Source of the DNA: Rhodobacteraceae bacterium UBA6796
GTDB taxonomy: Bacteria > Pseudomonadota > Alphaproteobacteria > Rhodobacterales > Rhodobacteraceae
NCBI GenBank assembly: GCA_002452815.1
Contig: DKFM01000009.1
Coordinates: 1-64,000 of the forward strand
Direction: 5' to 3'
DNA length: 64,000 nt
The translations under genes and the position numbers were made by a program. Each line of letters starts with the position of its first letter. The first letter of the stretch is position 1. The notes under the pieces are model-generated. The model ran no database searches. It was not told the origin of the DNA and saw only the letters and a program-made list of their open reading frames with translations. Below are positions 8,442 to 18,925 of the stretch, piece by piece.

Positions 8442-9016
8442 CGGCATGCGCTCGCCAGCGACGAAGCGTTTCAGCACCGCAGGGTAAAGCCGGTGTTCCT
8501 GCACCAGCACCCGCGCAGCCAGGGTTTCGGCGGTATCGCCCGGGGTGATCGCAACGCGCGCCTGCCCCAGGATCGGTCCATCGTCCAGCACCGGGGTGAC
8601 CTCGTGCACGGTGCAGCCCGCCTCGGCATCGCCCGCATCAAGTGCGCGCTGATGGGTATGCAGCCCGGGGTATTTCGGCAGCAGAGAGGGATGGATGTTG
8701 AGCATCCGCCCCGCGAACCGGCCCACGAAATCGGGGGTCAGCACCCGCATGAAGCCGGCCAGGCACAGCACGTCGGGTTCCGCCGCAAGGATCGGTTTCA
8801 GCAACTCTGCCTCAAACGCCGCGCGATCGCGCCCGAAGGGGCGGTGGTCGATGGCGGCGGTGGGCACGCCCAGTTGCGCGGCCTTGCTCAGCCCGCTGGC
8901 CGCCGGATCGTTGCTGGCCACCAGAACCGGCGTCGCGAAACCGTCGGCCTGCATCGCCTCGACCAGACGGACCATGTTAGAGCCGCCCCCCGAGATCAGG
9001 ATCGCGACGCGTTTGC

Positions 9017-9020
<4 letters not shown>
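8427..9020 (-). CDS. purN: Phosphoribosylglycinamide formyltransferase
   Basis: 197 residues with a GTG start. It converts GAR to formyl-GAR using 10-formyl-tetrahydrofolate, the third step of purine synthesis. The N-terminus [12 protein letters not shown] is the substrate loop. [16 protein letters not shown] and the [13 protein letters not shown] segment carry the catalytic Asn, His and Asp. Its start overlaps the purM stop by four bases (GTGA), so the two are coupled. The C-terminus ends inside a dispersed repeat, giving an odd PLLLG tail. Confidence 0.94.
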
Positions 9021-10075
<1,055 letters not shown>

Positions 10076-10169
10076 TGCCCGCATCTCCACCAGTGGACCC
10101 CGTTGGCGCGCGGCTTAGCGCAAAGGGCGCGGCGGGGCAACGGATATGGCGGTGGCACCGGGCATATTC

Positions 10170-10198
10170 TTGACCCGCCGGGGCGGAATGCGTAAGCC
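10170..10198 (+). promoter_or_regulatory. Possible promoter of the tRNA gene
   Basis: TTGACC (10170-10175) and TAAGCC (10193-10198) are 17 bases apart and end 16 bases before the tRNA. The -35 box is good and the -10 box is weak. Confidence 0.4.
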
Positions 10199-10214
10199 AT
10201 GAGGCAGACCTTGG

Positions 10215-10290
10215 GGGCCTGTAGCTCAATGGTCAGAGCAGGGCGCTCATAACGCCTTGGTTGGGGGTTCAAGTCCCTCCGGGCCTACCA
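10215..10290 (+). tRNA. tRNA with CAU anticodon, best read as tRNA-Ile2 (lysidine-modified)
   Basis: A complete 76-base cloverleaf with encoded CCA: acceptor GGGCCTG pairing with CGGGCCT (G-U at 1-72 and U-G at 6-67), D arm GCTC/GAGC, anticodon stem GGGCG/CGCCT around loop CTCATAA, and T arm GGGGG-TTCAAGT-CCCTC. The anticodon is CAT. The C4-G69 and C5-G68 pairs match the elements recognised by TilS in tRNA-Ile2 rather than elongator tRNA-Met, so AUA decoding after C34 lysidination is the best call. Elongator Met is the alternative. Confidence 0.85.
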
Positions 10291-10641
10291 AAATTTGCAG
10301 AAAACACGGGCAACCAGCGGACACGGGGACCAAGCGGCGATTTTTCGACGCCCTTGTTTTCAATGTGTTACGGGCAACACGGACCATGAGACCCGTCCCC
10401 AACTGCCACCAAGGGGCCGTGGTGCACAAATCAGTTGGTGGCCGTAGTTCCCCCTGTCCCCGGAGACACTTATCATGCGACGAGCAGGACCGGGATGCCG
10501 AGGGCCGAGAAGCGGTCGCGGACCGCCGCGCGGATCTGGGCCTCGGAAACCTGGCGGTCGAAGTCCCGTGTTATCAGCCGCCGGGGCGGGCACCCGAGCC
10601 GCGCATACCCCACCCAGCCCATAAAACGCCGGGACTGATCG
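10291..10641. other. Gene-poor stretch after the tRNA, with a possible 49-codon remnant
   Basis: No complete gene is convincing. On the minus strand 10473-10622 is an ATG-to-TGA frame of 49 residues (starts MGWVGYARLG, ends SALGIPVLLVA) whose second half looks protein-like. It could be the tail of a phage or mobile-element gene. It has no clear ribosome site. A 3' tRNA flank is a usual place for integrated elements, but I found no second copy of the tRNA end. Confidence 0.3.
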
Positions 10642-11589
10642 CTAGGTTTGATCTGCTGAAGCGATCACTTTCCTCAGTCGATCCGCATAAAGCTTCTTCC
10701 ATCCGCTTTGCGGCGTTTGCATGAACCAGCTCTTCTGAAGATCCCATGAGGTGTTCACCCCCTCTGCCGGATCACGGCCGACAATCGGTATCATGCCCGC
10801 CAAATTATAGATCGTCAGCTCACTAAACCAAAGGCTGTGCCCGTCGGTAAGAATATCCACGCGCATATGATCGAAATGATCCCCAATCTGGCGCGCGACA
10901 TCCAGAGCCTGTTGTGTAGTTTCCGGCATTGGTCGATTGGCGTTTCTGGTAATTTCCGGGGATCCTTCAAAAAGAGTCCAGCCCCCCTGGCCGTCGGGCA
11001 ACCACACGTCCGCCGAAATCCCCTCCTCGCTGAAGCGGCCGTAAATAATCTGCAATCGCTCGACACGTTCCCCGAATGTAAATATCTTAAATTCAGCCAC
11101 CATATTCGGAATGATTTTTTCGACAAACAGCTTTCTGGAAACCCCAAAGTAGCCCCATTCGAGTTTCTTTCGACCATGCGGCTTTCGCAGATATTTCCGC
11201 AATTTTCGATTGACCACCGAACGGTTGGGTGGGGCTTCTTGCAAGAATAAATTCGTTCTGCTGCCATGATTTGCCTTCACGACAACGCCGCCGGACAATA
11301 AATGGCCCGGAATATCAGCCGGGTCCGTTCCTGACCAAAGAACTGGTGGCCCCTCGATGTTGATCGAGTTTCTTTTCAGCCAGTCGCGTACAAGCAACTT
11401 ATCACTTATCTCAGTGAATTCAGGGCGCCGATCAAATATCTTTCTCCAAAAAAACTTGTCATTTGCCGTTTGCGGATTGGCCGGGTTCGGAATTCTCTTG
11501 TAGTGACCAACTTTCCAGTACCAATAGGACAGGCGGGGGTAGCGCAGCAGAATCGCCCATCGGATCAGAGACAATACTTTGTCGGACAT
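10642..11589 (-). CDS. TupA-like ATP-grasp protein (surface polysaccharide modification)
   Basis: 315 residues from ATG 11589, with AGGA upstream. The protein resembles the TupA-like ATP-grasp family: FFWRKIFDRRPEFTEISDKLLVRDWL at the start (key words KIFDRRP and DKLLVRDW), then VVVKANHGSRTN for nucleotide binding, FVEKIIP, EFKIFTFG, and HMRVDILTDGHSLWFSELT near the end. Family members sit in capsule, teichuronopeptide and exopolysaccharide clusters and probably ligate amino acids to sugars. The gene is visibly richer in A and T than its neighbours, which suggests horizontal acquisition. It is divergent from a glycosyltransferase. Confidence 0.75.
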   Translation of the reverse strand: MSDKVLSLIRWAILLRYPRLSYWYWKVGHYKRIPNPANPQTANDKFFWRKIFDRRPEFTEISDKLLVRDWLKRNSINIEGPPVLWSGTDPADIPGHLLSGGVVVKANHGSRTNLFLQEAPPNRSVVNRKLRKYLRKPHGRKKLEWGYFGVSRKLFVEKIIPNMVAEFKIFTFGERVERLQIIYGRFSEEGISADVWLPDGQGGWTLFEGSPEITRNANRPMPETTQQALDVARQIGDHFDHMRVDILTDGHSLWFSELTIYNLAGMIPIVGRDPAEGVNTSWDLQKSWFMQTPQSGWKKLYADRLRKVIASADQT

Positions 11590-11673
11590 ATGCAATTTTC
11601 CTAAAAGCCCTATTGCAGATGGGCGAGGTCACGTTTAGTCCCAGAGCAGTAGCGTGGGGATGGTGCGTGTGCA

Positions 11674-12441
11674 ATGACCAAGAGCCTGAATGTCGTTTGT
11701 GCCAAATGGGGGAGCGCTTACGGTGCGGACTACGTTAACCGCCTGCATCGGGGGGTTCTGAGAAACTCCACGCGACACGTTAACTTTTTTTGTGTGACTG
11801 ATGACCCCAGGGGGATTGACAGTGACATCACCTGCATTGAGCTGAAAGAATTCGCGTTCCAGAGTGATCTGATTCGTGCGCAGAAATGCGCCGCCAAAAA
11901 GAACGGCGCCTATAGAAAAATCGCGATGTTCGAGCCCGGACTTCTTCCGGTTACTGGCGCGGTTCTTGCCTTTGATCTGGACGTGATCATTTCTGGTCCG
12001 ATTGATGATCTGGCAAATTTCGCGCCGGGCCATATTGCCATGCCACCGCCGTTTGCTGTCAGTTCCAAAAGGCCAACCTTTGGGGAAGGATCGGTGATCA
12101 AGTTTGAACCCGAGCATCACGGATTTCTTTTTTCTGACATTGCAACATCAACTGCTTTAATGGTTCAGGAATCTTTCGGGTCCGAGCAAAGCTACACGTC
12201 GGGGCGTGCCAAGGCATACGGTCTATTTTCGCCCTTTCCAAAAGAGTGGGTCGTAAGCTTCAAACATCACTGCCGTCCAGCGCAGCCGTTGAACGCATTC
12301 ATGCCTCCTAAAAAACCTCAAACCGCAAGGGTCATTTGCTTTCACGGAAGGCCAAGCATTCAGGAAGCAATTGATGGATTCAAATCAGACTTGCTTCACA
12401 AAACCAAACCGGCATCGTGGATCGCTCATCACTGGAAATAA
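11674..12441 (+). CDS. Glycosyltransferase-like protein with DxD motif
   Basis: 255 residues. It begins SLNVVCAKWGSAYGADYVNRLHRGV and has TDDPRGID and YRKIAMFEPGL, then AVLAFDLDVIISGPID, where DLD is a DxD metal/nucleotide-sugar motif as in GT8-like transferases. FHGRPSIQEAI near the end also fits that group. It should transfer a sugar from a nucleotide donor in the cytoplasm. With the divergent ATP-grasp gene it forms a two-gene polysaccharide patch of lower GC. Acceptor and sugar are unknown. Confidence 0.7.
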   Translation: MTKSLNVVCAKWGSAYGADYVNRLHRGVLRNSTRHVNFFCVTDDPRGIDSDITCIELKEFAFQSDLIRAQKCAAKKNGAYRKIAMFEPGLLPVTGAVLAFDLDVIISGPIDDLANFAPGHIAMPPPFAVSSKRPTFGEGSVIKFEPEHHGFLFSDIATSTALMVQESFGSEQSYTSGRAKAYGLFSPFPKEWVVSFKHHCRPAQPLNAFMPPKKPQTARVICFHGRPSIQEAIDGFKSDLLHKTKPASWIAHHWK

Positions 12442-12822
12442 CCGCAATAAGACGAACGGTTTTCGAAGGGGGGAAATTTTATGCATTTCAGCAATGCGAC
12501 GCCCTGTAACGACCCATCCAATGAATGACCATCCTCAGAAGTGCCTGGCAATAAGCACAGCTATCCATACCAGACATCGCGCATGATCCGAAACAGGATC
12601 GGCACCGACTTCACTGTGTAGGATCTTCGCGGCCACCTCGGCCTCGCTAAGCCCCCTGGTCGCGATCTTGCCGAAGTCGTCATCGAACCCTTCGGCAAAA
12701 CCCTCCTCGATCGCCACGCCCGCCGCCCTGCGAACGCATTCACGAAACACCATATTTCGGTCGCATCCTCCGGCAAGCTCTCGCATAGTGGGCGCGACTG
12801 CGCAGCGACAGGGAGCTTCGGG
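12442..12822. other. Intergenic stretch with a possible small gene remnant
   Basis: No clear gene. On the minus strand 12535-12786 encodes 83 residues from MRELAGGCDRNMVF to VLIARHF with an even, protein-like composition (EIAs and LSEAEVAAKILHSEVG), but it lacks a ribosome site and I do not recognise it. It may be island debris or a short hypothetical gene. The plus-strand pump operon begins right after. Confidence 0.3.
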
Positions 12823-14196
12823 ATGACGACAGCGGGTAGATTTATCCGGCGGGTGGCGATGGTTGGGCTGCCGGCGTTGCTGGGCGTCGCGGCGATCTGG
12901 GCTGCGGGCGGCCTGCGGCAGCTGCCTGCACCCACCGAGACCACGCGCCAGCCGACGCCGGTGCGGGTGATCACGCTGACCCCCGTTGATCTGGTGCCGC
13001 GCGTCAGCGGCTATGGCACGGTCGCGCCGGTGCGCGAATGGCGTGCGGTCGCGCGGGTCGAGGGCGAGGTGACCCACATCGCGCAGCCACTGGCGCCGGG
13101 CGATCTGGTCGCGGCGGGCAGCGTTCTGTTCCGGATCGACGACAGCGACCTGAAGCTGGATCTGGCGGGGGTCGATGCGCAACTGGCCGCCTCCGAGCTG
13201 AAAGACGAGACGCTGCGCGCGAGCCTTGCGCTGGCACGCTCGGATCTGGACCTGATGAACGAAGACCTGAACCGGCAGGAGCAGTTGGCCACGCAGGGCG
13301 TCGTCACCCAGGCCGCGCTGGAGGCCACGCGCCGCCAGCAGCTGACCGCGCGCAGCAAGGTGACCGAACTGGACAGCGCACTGAAACTGAACGCGGCCGA
13401 GCGCGAGGTGCTGACCACGCAACGTGCCTCGCTGGAGCGGGCGATCGGCTTTGCCGAAATCCGCGCGCCCTATGATCTGCGCGTCACCGAGCTGTCCGCC
13501 GATCTGGGCCAATATGTCAGCCGGGGGCAGACGCTGCTGGCGGCCGAGGGCACCGAGGCGGTGGATATCGCCGCGCAATTCGCCATCGGCCGGATCGGGC
13601 CGCTGCTGCGCCAGGCAGGCGGCGGGACCACCGTGCAGGACCTGACGGCAAAGGTGCGGCTGCCTGCGGCGGATCATGACGTGGTCTGGCCTGCAACCGT
13701 GGTGCGGATGGGCGACGCGATCGACGCCGCCACCCAAAGCGCGCCGGTGATCGTGCGGGTCGACGACCCGCAGGGGCAAAGCGTGGCTGGCCAGCGCCCG
13801 CCCCTGCGCCGCAACATGTTTGTCGCAGTCGAACTGTCGGCGCCGCAGCGGCAGGCGCTGGTGGTGCCGCTGGAAGCCGTGCGCGACGGCAGCGCCCTGG
13901 TGGTCTCTGCCGAGGGTATGCTGGAGAAACGCGCGGTCGAGACCGGGTTTGTGCTGGACGACATCGCGGTGGTCAGCAAGGGCCTGGCGCCGGGTGACAA
14001 GCTGGTGGTGACCGATCCGACGATCGCCGTGCCCGGCATGGCGGCGAAGCCGGTCGAAGACACCGTGCGCAAGGCCGAGATCGCGGCGGCGGCGCTCGGG
14101 CGCGCCCCGGATCAGGCGGCGGGCGCCACGCCAAAACCGGGCAGCGGCGCGGGCGGCGGCACCGGCGCGGGCAAGGCTAAAGAGGCCGGGCAATGA
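12823..14196 (+). CDS. RND efflux periplasmic adaptor (membrane fusion protein)
   Basis: 457 residues, preceded by GGGAG. An N-terminal membrane anchor (VGLPALLGVAAIWAAGG) is followed by a HlyD/AcrA-type barrel-sandwich (VEGEVTHIAQPLAPGDLVAAG), a long helical hairpin around residues 125-210 and a beta-barrel domain. The C-terminus is low-complexity Gly/Ala. It links the inner-membrane pump encoded next to an outer-membrane channel that is not in this window. The ATGA overlap with the pump gene shows an operon. The exported substrate is unknown. Confidence 0.88.
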   Translation: MTTAGRFIRRVAMVGLPALLGVAAIWAAGGLRQLPAPTETTRQPTPVRVITLTPVDLVPRVSGYGTVAPVREWRAVARVEGEVTHIAQPLAPGDLVAAGSVLFRIDDSDLKLDLAGVDAQLAASELKDETLRASLALARSDLDLMNEDLNRQEQLATQGVVTQAALEATRRQQLTARSKVTELDSALKLNAAEREVLTTQRASLERAIGFAEIRAPYDLRVTELSADLGQYVSRGQTLLAAEGTEAVDIAAQFAIGRIGPLLRQAGGGTTVQDLTAKVRLPAADHDVVWPATVVRMGDAIDAATQSAPVIVRVDDPQGQSVAGQRPPLRRNMFVAVELSAPQRQALVVPLEAVRDGSALVVSAEGMLEKRAVETGFVLDDIAVVSKGLAPGDKLVVTDPTIAVPGMAAKPVEDTVRKAEIAAAALGRAPDQAAGATPKPGSGAGGGTGAGKAKEAGQ

Positions 14197-17100
14197 TCGC
14201 CCTGTTTTCGCGCCACCCGACGGCGGCCAATATCCTGATGCTGGCGATTGCCGGGCTGGGGCTGCTGGCGCTGCCCCGGATGCAGCGCGACACATTTCCG
14301 CTGACGCCGCCGTCCGAGGTCTCGATCCGCGTCACCTACCCCGGCGCCGCCCCCGCCGAGGTCGAGCGGGGCATCTGCACGGTGGCCGAGGTGCCGCTGA
14401 TGAAGGTGGAAAACCTGGTCGAGCTGACCTGTCTGGCGCGCGAAAACGCCGCCCAGATCACCGCCGAAATGATCGAGGGCGCGGATATGACGCGCTTTTA
14501 CAACGATCTGAAGGATGCGGTGGATGCGATCACCAGCTTCCCCGCCAAGGCCGACGACCCGGTGACGCAGATTGTCGAGCGTGTGGCCTCGGTCGCATCG
14601 GTGGCGATCACCGGGCCGGACGACCCGGCCGTGCTGTTCGCCTATGCCCAGCATCTGGCGGATCGGCTGCGCGCGGACCCGGCGATTTCGCAGGTCGAGA
14701 TCAGCGGCTTCTCCGACCGGGAAATCGCGGTCTCGGTCGATCAGGCGACGCTGGAGCGCTTCGGTCTGGACATGACCGCCATCGGCGCGGCGCTGGCGCG
14801 CGACAGCATCGACATCCCCGCGGGAACCCTTGAAGGCCGGGCGGGCGATGCCGCGATCCGCTTTCTGGGAGAGAAACGCAGCCCCGAAGATCTGGCGCAG
14901 ATCCCGATCGCCCACAGTGCCAACGGCGCCGAACTGCGGCTGGGCGACGTGGCCACGATCCGCGCGGGCTTCGACGACCCCGCGCAGGCAACTTATTTCG
15001 GCCAGCACCGCGCGGCCATCGTGGCGGTGTCGAAAACCGCCTCGCAGGACGCGCTGAAGGTCAAGGCCGCGCTCGACCGGCAACTGGCGATGGCCCAGGC
15101 CGAGGCCCCGGGCGACATCCGGCTGGTGATCTCGCAGGATTCGACCTCGAACATCCGCGACCGGCTGCGGATCATCGGGGTGAACGGGGTGCAGGGGCTG
15201 GCGCTGGTGCTCGTCACGATGTGGCTGTTCTTCGGGCTGCGGCTGTCGTTCTGGGTGGCGATGGGATTGCCGGTGTCGTTTCTGGGCGCGATCTTCGTGA
15301 TGCAGATGATGGGCTACACGATCAACATGATGACGATGGTCGCCTTGCTGGTGGCAACCGGGCTGCTGATGGACGATGCCATCGTGATTTCGGAAAACAT
15401 CGTGCGGCGCAGGCAGGCGGGCGAAAGCGCGCGCGCGGCTGCGCTGAATGGCGTGTTGCAGGTCGGGCCCGGGGTGCTGGCCTCGTTCCTGACCACGGCG
15501 ATGATCATCGGCCCGCTGGCCTTCATGACCGGCTCCATCGGTGCGATCCTGAAATACATCCCGATCGTTCTGCTGATGACCCTGACCGTCAGCCTGATCG
15601 AGGCGTTCCTGATCCTGCCCGCGCATATGCGCCATTCGCTGGACGGCGACTTGCGCCCCGGCCCCGTCGCCCGCAGGGTCAATGGCGCGTTCGACCGGCT
15701 GCGCGACCGGGTGATCGTGCCGCTCGCCGGGCTGGCGATCCGCTGGCGCTATCTGACGCTGGGGCTTGCGATTTTCCTCGTGGCCCTGTCGGTCGCCCCT
15801 TACACCGGGGGCTTCCTGAAATACCAAAGCTTCCCGACGCTCGAAAGCGACACGGTCGAGGCGCGGTTGCTGCTGGCCGAGGGCGCGCCGCTGGCCCGCA
15901 CCGAAGCGCGGGTCGCCAAGGTGGTGCAGGCGCTGGAGCAAATGAACGCGGAATGGAGCCCGGATCAGCCGGACGGTCAGCCGCTGGTGCAAAGCTATAC
16001 GATCACCTATTCCAGCAATGCCGACGCCGCCAGCACCGGGCCGAACATGGCCACGGTCAGCGCCGCCCTGCTGCCCGCGGGGGTGCGCACGACCGAGGTC
16101 ACCGACATCGTCGATCGCTGGAAGAAACTGACCGGACCGATGCCCGACATGGCGGCGATGCGGTTCACCGACAAGGAACGCGGCGCGGGCGGCAAGCCCA
16201 TCGACCTGCGGTTGCTGGGCGACGATCTGGACGATCTGGCCACCACCGCGCGCGAATTGCGCAAGTTCTTTCGCGGTTTCGACGGGGTGCGCGATGTCAC
16301 CTTCGATCTGCAACCGGGCAAGCCCGAGATCGAGGTGCGGATGCGCCCGGGCGCGGCCAATCTGCTGGGTGTAACGCCGCAGGCACTGGGGAACGAGCTG
16401 CGCGCGGCCTTCCGCGGCGATGCGGCGGTCAGCTTTGCCGATGCCTGGGGGCAGGTCGATGTCGTGGCCCGGCTGAGCACCACCGACCGGCGCACGCTGG
16501 GCGATATTCTGGCGCTGCAGGTGCCCGGGGCCAATGGCACGCTGGTGCCCCTGTCGGCGGTGGCCGATGTCACCGAGACCCGCGGCTACAACACGATCAC
16601 CCATGTCAACGGGCAGCGCGCGGTCTCGGTGCAGGGTGCGATCAACCCCGCGCTGGCGAATGCGCGTGAACTGATGGCGGCGATGCGGGCCGATTACCTG
16701 CCCGGGCTGGCCGAAAAACGCCCCGGCGTGCAGGTCGTCGTGCTGGGCGAGGCAGAGGACACCGCAACCACGGGCGCCTCGCTGGGGCGCAACATGCTGG
16801 CCGGGGGCATCGGCGTCTATCTGCTTCTGGCCTTCTACATGGGCAGCTTCATCCGCCCCGTCGCTGTGCTGGCGGCCGTCCCGCTGAGTTTGGTGGGCGT
16901 GGTCTGGGGGCACATGGCGCTCGGGCTGCAGATCTCGCTGCCAAGCCTCGTGGGCCTTGCAACGCTGGCCGGGGTGGTGGTGAACGACTCGATCCTGCTT
17001 GATGCCTTCATCGGCGAGCGCCGCGCGGCGGGGGCCGATATGCTCAGCGCCGGGCGCGAGGCGGTGCGCGACAGGTTCCGCGCGATCTTCCTGACCTCGC

Positions 17101-17321
17101 TGACCACGGTCGTGGGGCTTGGGCCGCTGCTGTTCGAGCAAAGCACACAGGCGCAGTTCCTGCGACCGATCGTGGCGAGCCTGGCCTTCGGGCTGAGCGC
17201 GGCGACGCTGCTGGCGCTGTTCGTGACCCCTGCACTGCTGGCGGTGCTGGACGATCTGGGGGTGAAGATCGGCGATCGGGCCCCCGATCAGCCTGCCGCC
17301 GATCCGCCACCGACGGCGTAA
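14193..17321 (+). CDS. RND efflux pump, inner-membrane permease (AcrB/MexF superfamily)
   Basis: 1042 residues, the usual RND length, with an N-terminal membrane segment (NILMLAIAGLGLLALP), a large periplasmic loop, a first membrane bundle and a second repeat. VATGLLMDDAIVISENIVRR is the TM4 proton-relay region with the Asp pair. LAGVVVNDSILLDAF is the matching part of the second half. It is a proton-driven exporter. The sequence is nearer to the HAE/CusA-like generic RND pumps of alphaproteobacteria than to AcrB proper. No regulator lies beside it. Confidence 0.9.
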   Translation: MIALFSRHPTAANILMLAIAGLGLLALPRMQRDTFPLTPPSEVSIRVTYPGAAPAEVERGICTVAEVPLMKVENLVELTCLARENAAQITAEMIEGADMTRFYNDLKDAVDAITSFPAKADDPVTQIVERVASVASVAITGPDDPAVLFAYAQHLADRLRADPAISQVEISGFSDREIAVSVDQATLERFGLDMTAIGAALARDSIDIPAGTLEGRAGDAAIRFLGEKRSPEDLAQIPIAHSANGAELRLGDVATIRAGFDDPAQATYFGQHRAAIVAVSKTASQDALKVKAALDRQLAMAQAEAPGDIRLVISQDSTSNIRDRLRIIGVNGVQGLALVLVTMWLFFGLRLSFWVAMGLPVSFLGAIFVMQMMGYTINMMTMVALLVATGLLMDDAIVISENIVRRRQAGESARAAALNGVLQVGPGVLASFLTTAMIIGPLAFMTGSIGAILKYIPIVLLMTLTVSLIEAFLILPAHMRHSLDGDLRPGPVARRVNGAFDRLRDRVIVPLAGLAIRWRYLTLGLAIFLVALSVAPYTGGFLKYQSFPTLESDTVEARLLLAEGAPLARTEARVAKVVQALEQMNAEWSPDQPDGQPLVQSYTITYSSNADAASTGPNMATVSAALLPAGVRTTEVTDIVDRWKKLTGPMPDMAAMRFTDKERGAGGKPIDLRLLGDDLDDLATTARELRKFFRGFDGVRDVTFDLQPGKPEIEVRMRPGAANLLGVTPQALGNELRAAFRGDAAVSFADAWGQVDVVARLSTTDRRTLGDILALQVPGANGTLVPLSAVADVTETRGYNTITHVNGQRAVSVQGAINPALANARELMAAMRADYLPGLAEKRPGVQVVVLGEAEDTATTGASLGRNMLAGGIGVYLLLAFYMGSFIRPVAVLAAVPLSLVGVVWGHMALGLQISLPSLVGLATLAGVVVNDSILLDAFIGERRAAGADMLSAGREAVRDRFRAIFLTSLTTVVGLGPLLFEQSTQAQFLRPIVASLAFGLSAATLLALFVTPALLAVLDDLGVKIGDRAPDQPAADPPPTA

Positions 17322-17343
17322 TCGGGGCGAACCGGGCTGCGCG

Positions 17344-18273
17344 TCACGAGGCCGCCAAGGCCTCGGCCACGGCACGTTCGGCCATCTGCAAGATCGCCTC
17401 GCGGCTGTCGGCCACCGCGATGAAACGCCCGTTGTGACAGAATTTCGCGCCCTTCACACCGCAGGCCGCCTCCAGTGCCGCATCCGTCAGCCCCGCCCAG
17501 GCGGCGGGCAGATCGGCGCGGCTGTCGAACGTATCCTCGCCCAGCCGGATCGTGGTCAGCACCCACTCGGCGCGGCGCGGATGCACCACGAACAACAGAT
17601 GCTCGGCCCCGGCCGCGTGGATCGCCGCGTGGAAGGGCATGCCCATCGGCAGTTCCAGCACCCGCCCGGCCCCGGCCGCCTCGATCGCCGCCATCACCAG
17701 CGCCGTCGCGCGGTATTTCGCCGCCTTGCGCCGGATCTGCGCCTCGACAAGGGCCGCCGCGATCGGCAAGGCCGCCGCGAAGGCGCGATCATCGGCGCCC
17801 TCCTCGATATCATCGAAAACCGGCTTGAGCGTTTCAAGCAGCACCGGCAGGGTCAGCCCGGCAAACAACGGCCCCGCCTCGGACGCACTCACCGCGCCGG
17901 TATCGAGCATGTCGACCGGCAGCACGAAGCGGCGGTCGAAAGCCGCGTGGATCACCTCCAGATCCTGTTCGGGCACCGCCAGCGCGCGCAGATAGTCGCG
18001 CCCGTACTGCGCCCAGATCAGGCCGAACGAGCTGAACGGGTGGCCGTCCGGGCGCAGGGGGTTGGGCCGCTGGTGATGATCGAAGATCTGCAGGGCCGCA
18101 TCGAACTGCCCGCCCACGTCATAGATGATCCGGTCCGCCGCCGGCGTGATCCAGGCCGCATCGCGACTGCGCACCAGCTGTGCCTGCGGATAAAGCCGCG
18201 TCAGGATCACCGATGACAACAGCTCGTCCGCATGAAACCCGCCGGAATGGGTGACAAGATGGGTGATGGTCAT
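17344..18273 (-). CDS. MYG1-family (UPF0160) metal-dependent nuclease-like protein
   Basis: 309 residues. The N-terminus THSGGFHADELLSSVIL and the downstream FDHHQRPNPLR motif carry the His/Asp metal ligands shared with the DHH phosphoesterase superfamily. IIYDVGGQFD and HPFSSFGLIW are further MYG1 signatures. Eukaryotic MYG1 is a 3'-5' RNA exonuclease; bacterial members are uncharacterised. It is convergent with the pump operon, with a 22-base gap. Confidence 0.8.
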   Translation of the reverse strand: MTITHLVTHSGGFHADELLSSVILTRLYPQAQLVRSRDAAWITPAADRIIYDVGGQFDAALQIFDHHQRPNPLRPDGHPFSSFGLIWAQYGRDYLRALAVPEQDLEVIHAAFDRRFVLPVDMLDTGAVSASEAGPLFAGLTLPVLLETLKPVFDDIEEGADDRAFAAALPIAAALVEAQIRRKAAKYRATALVMAAIEAAGAGRVLELPMGMPFHAAIHAAGAEHLLFVVHPRRAEWVLTTIRLGEDTFDSRADLPAAWAGLTDAALEAACGVKGAKFCHNGRFIAVADSREAILQMAERAVAEALAAS

Positions 18274-18293
18274 GGACAGGCCTCAAATGAAAG

Positions 18294-18315
18294 AGGCGAC
18301 CATCCGGTCGCCTTT
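18294..18315. terminator. Hairpin between NDUFS4 and MYG1 genes
   Basis: AGGCGACC (18294-18301), loop ATCC, GGTCGCCT (18306-18313), with short A and T runs outside. It lies downstream of the minus-strand NDUFS4 gene and is probably its terminator. Confidence 0.5.
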
Positions 18316-18400
18316 GTGTCATCGGATCGCAAGGCGGCTGCGCGACCGGTCCCCGGCCCTGTGCGCAACGACCAGAACAGGCGCAGCCGCGCGCCGCGGA

Positions 18401-18712
18401 TCAATGCGTCCAGTTCGCCCGGCGACCCGAGGCGAAGTTCTCGCCATAGCCGCCTGCGCGAACGTTGGGGGCGCGCTTGTGCGGCTCGGTCACGGTGTAT
18501 TCCAGGCCCTTGTCCTTGGCGAAGGCTTCGGCGGCCTCGCGGCTTTCGAATTTCAGACGCACCTGGCTTTGGGTGTCGCTGGAGCTGGTCCAGCCCATCA
18601 GCGGGTCGATCTCGCGGGCGTCGCTGGGCGCATAATCCAGATACCAGATCTTGGTTTTCGCCTGACCGGACTGCATGGCGTTGCGGGCCGGTTGATAGAT
18701 ACGCGCGCGCAT
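18401..18712 (-). CDS. ETC complex I accessory subunit, NDUFS4 family
   Basis: 103 residues starting [43 protein letters not shown] and [18 protein letters not shown] match the NDUFS4 (18 kDa) family. This is a peripheral-arm subunit of NADH:quinone oxidoreductase that alphaproteobacteria share with mitochondria. It lies apart from any nuo operon, as is usual in this group. Confidence 0.9.
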   Translation of the reverse strand: MRARIYQPARNAMQSGQAKTKIWYLDYAPSDAREIDPLMGWTSSSDTQSQVRLKFESREAAEAFAKDKGLEYTVTEPHKRAPNVRAGGYGENFASGRRANWTH

Positions 18713-18925
18713 GGGCTGACCTCCTCGGATGCTTGGCCTTTTCTTAGTCGATCACGCCGAAAGCGCAAGCCCTTTGGGCGGCAAACCGCCGCAGCGCCCT
18801 GCACCGGAGCCCCCCATGGAACCGGGGCCCACCACGGCCGCGCAAGGCGTAAACGGCTACCGGCCAGGCATGGGGAGCGAGGGGTGGGGTGGTGCTCCGG
18901 CCGGTAGCCTCTGCGCTACTTGCCG
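18713..18925. other. Gap upstream of the uvrB SOS box
   Basis: This stretch (18713-18925) holds the NDUFS4 upstream region and several G/C-rich inverted segments, but no gene or clear hairpin that I can support. Confidence 0.4.

Noticed and set aside
10247..10429. A minus-strand frame ending VGPEGLEPPTKAL across the tRNA
   Set aside because: This is the well-known false peptide produced by translating the antisense strand of a tRNA gene; the tRNA call is firm.
14112..17375. A 1087-codon open frame on the minus strand
   Set aside because: It is antisense to the RND pump gene, made almost entirely of His, Arg, Gly and Gln; a high-GC shadow frame.
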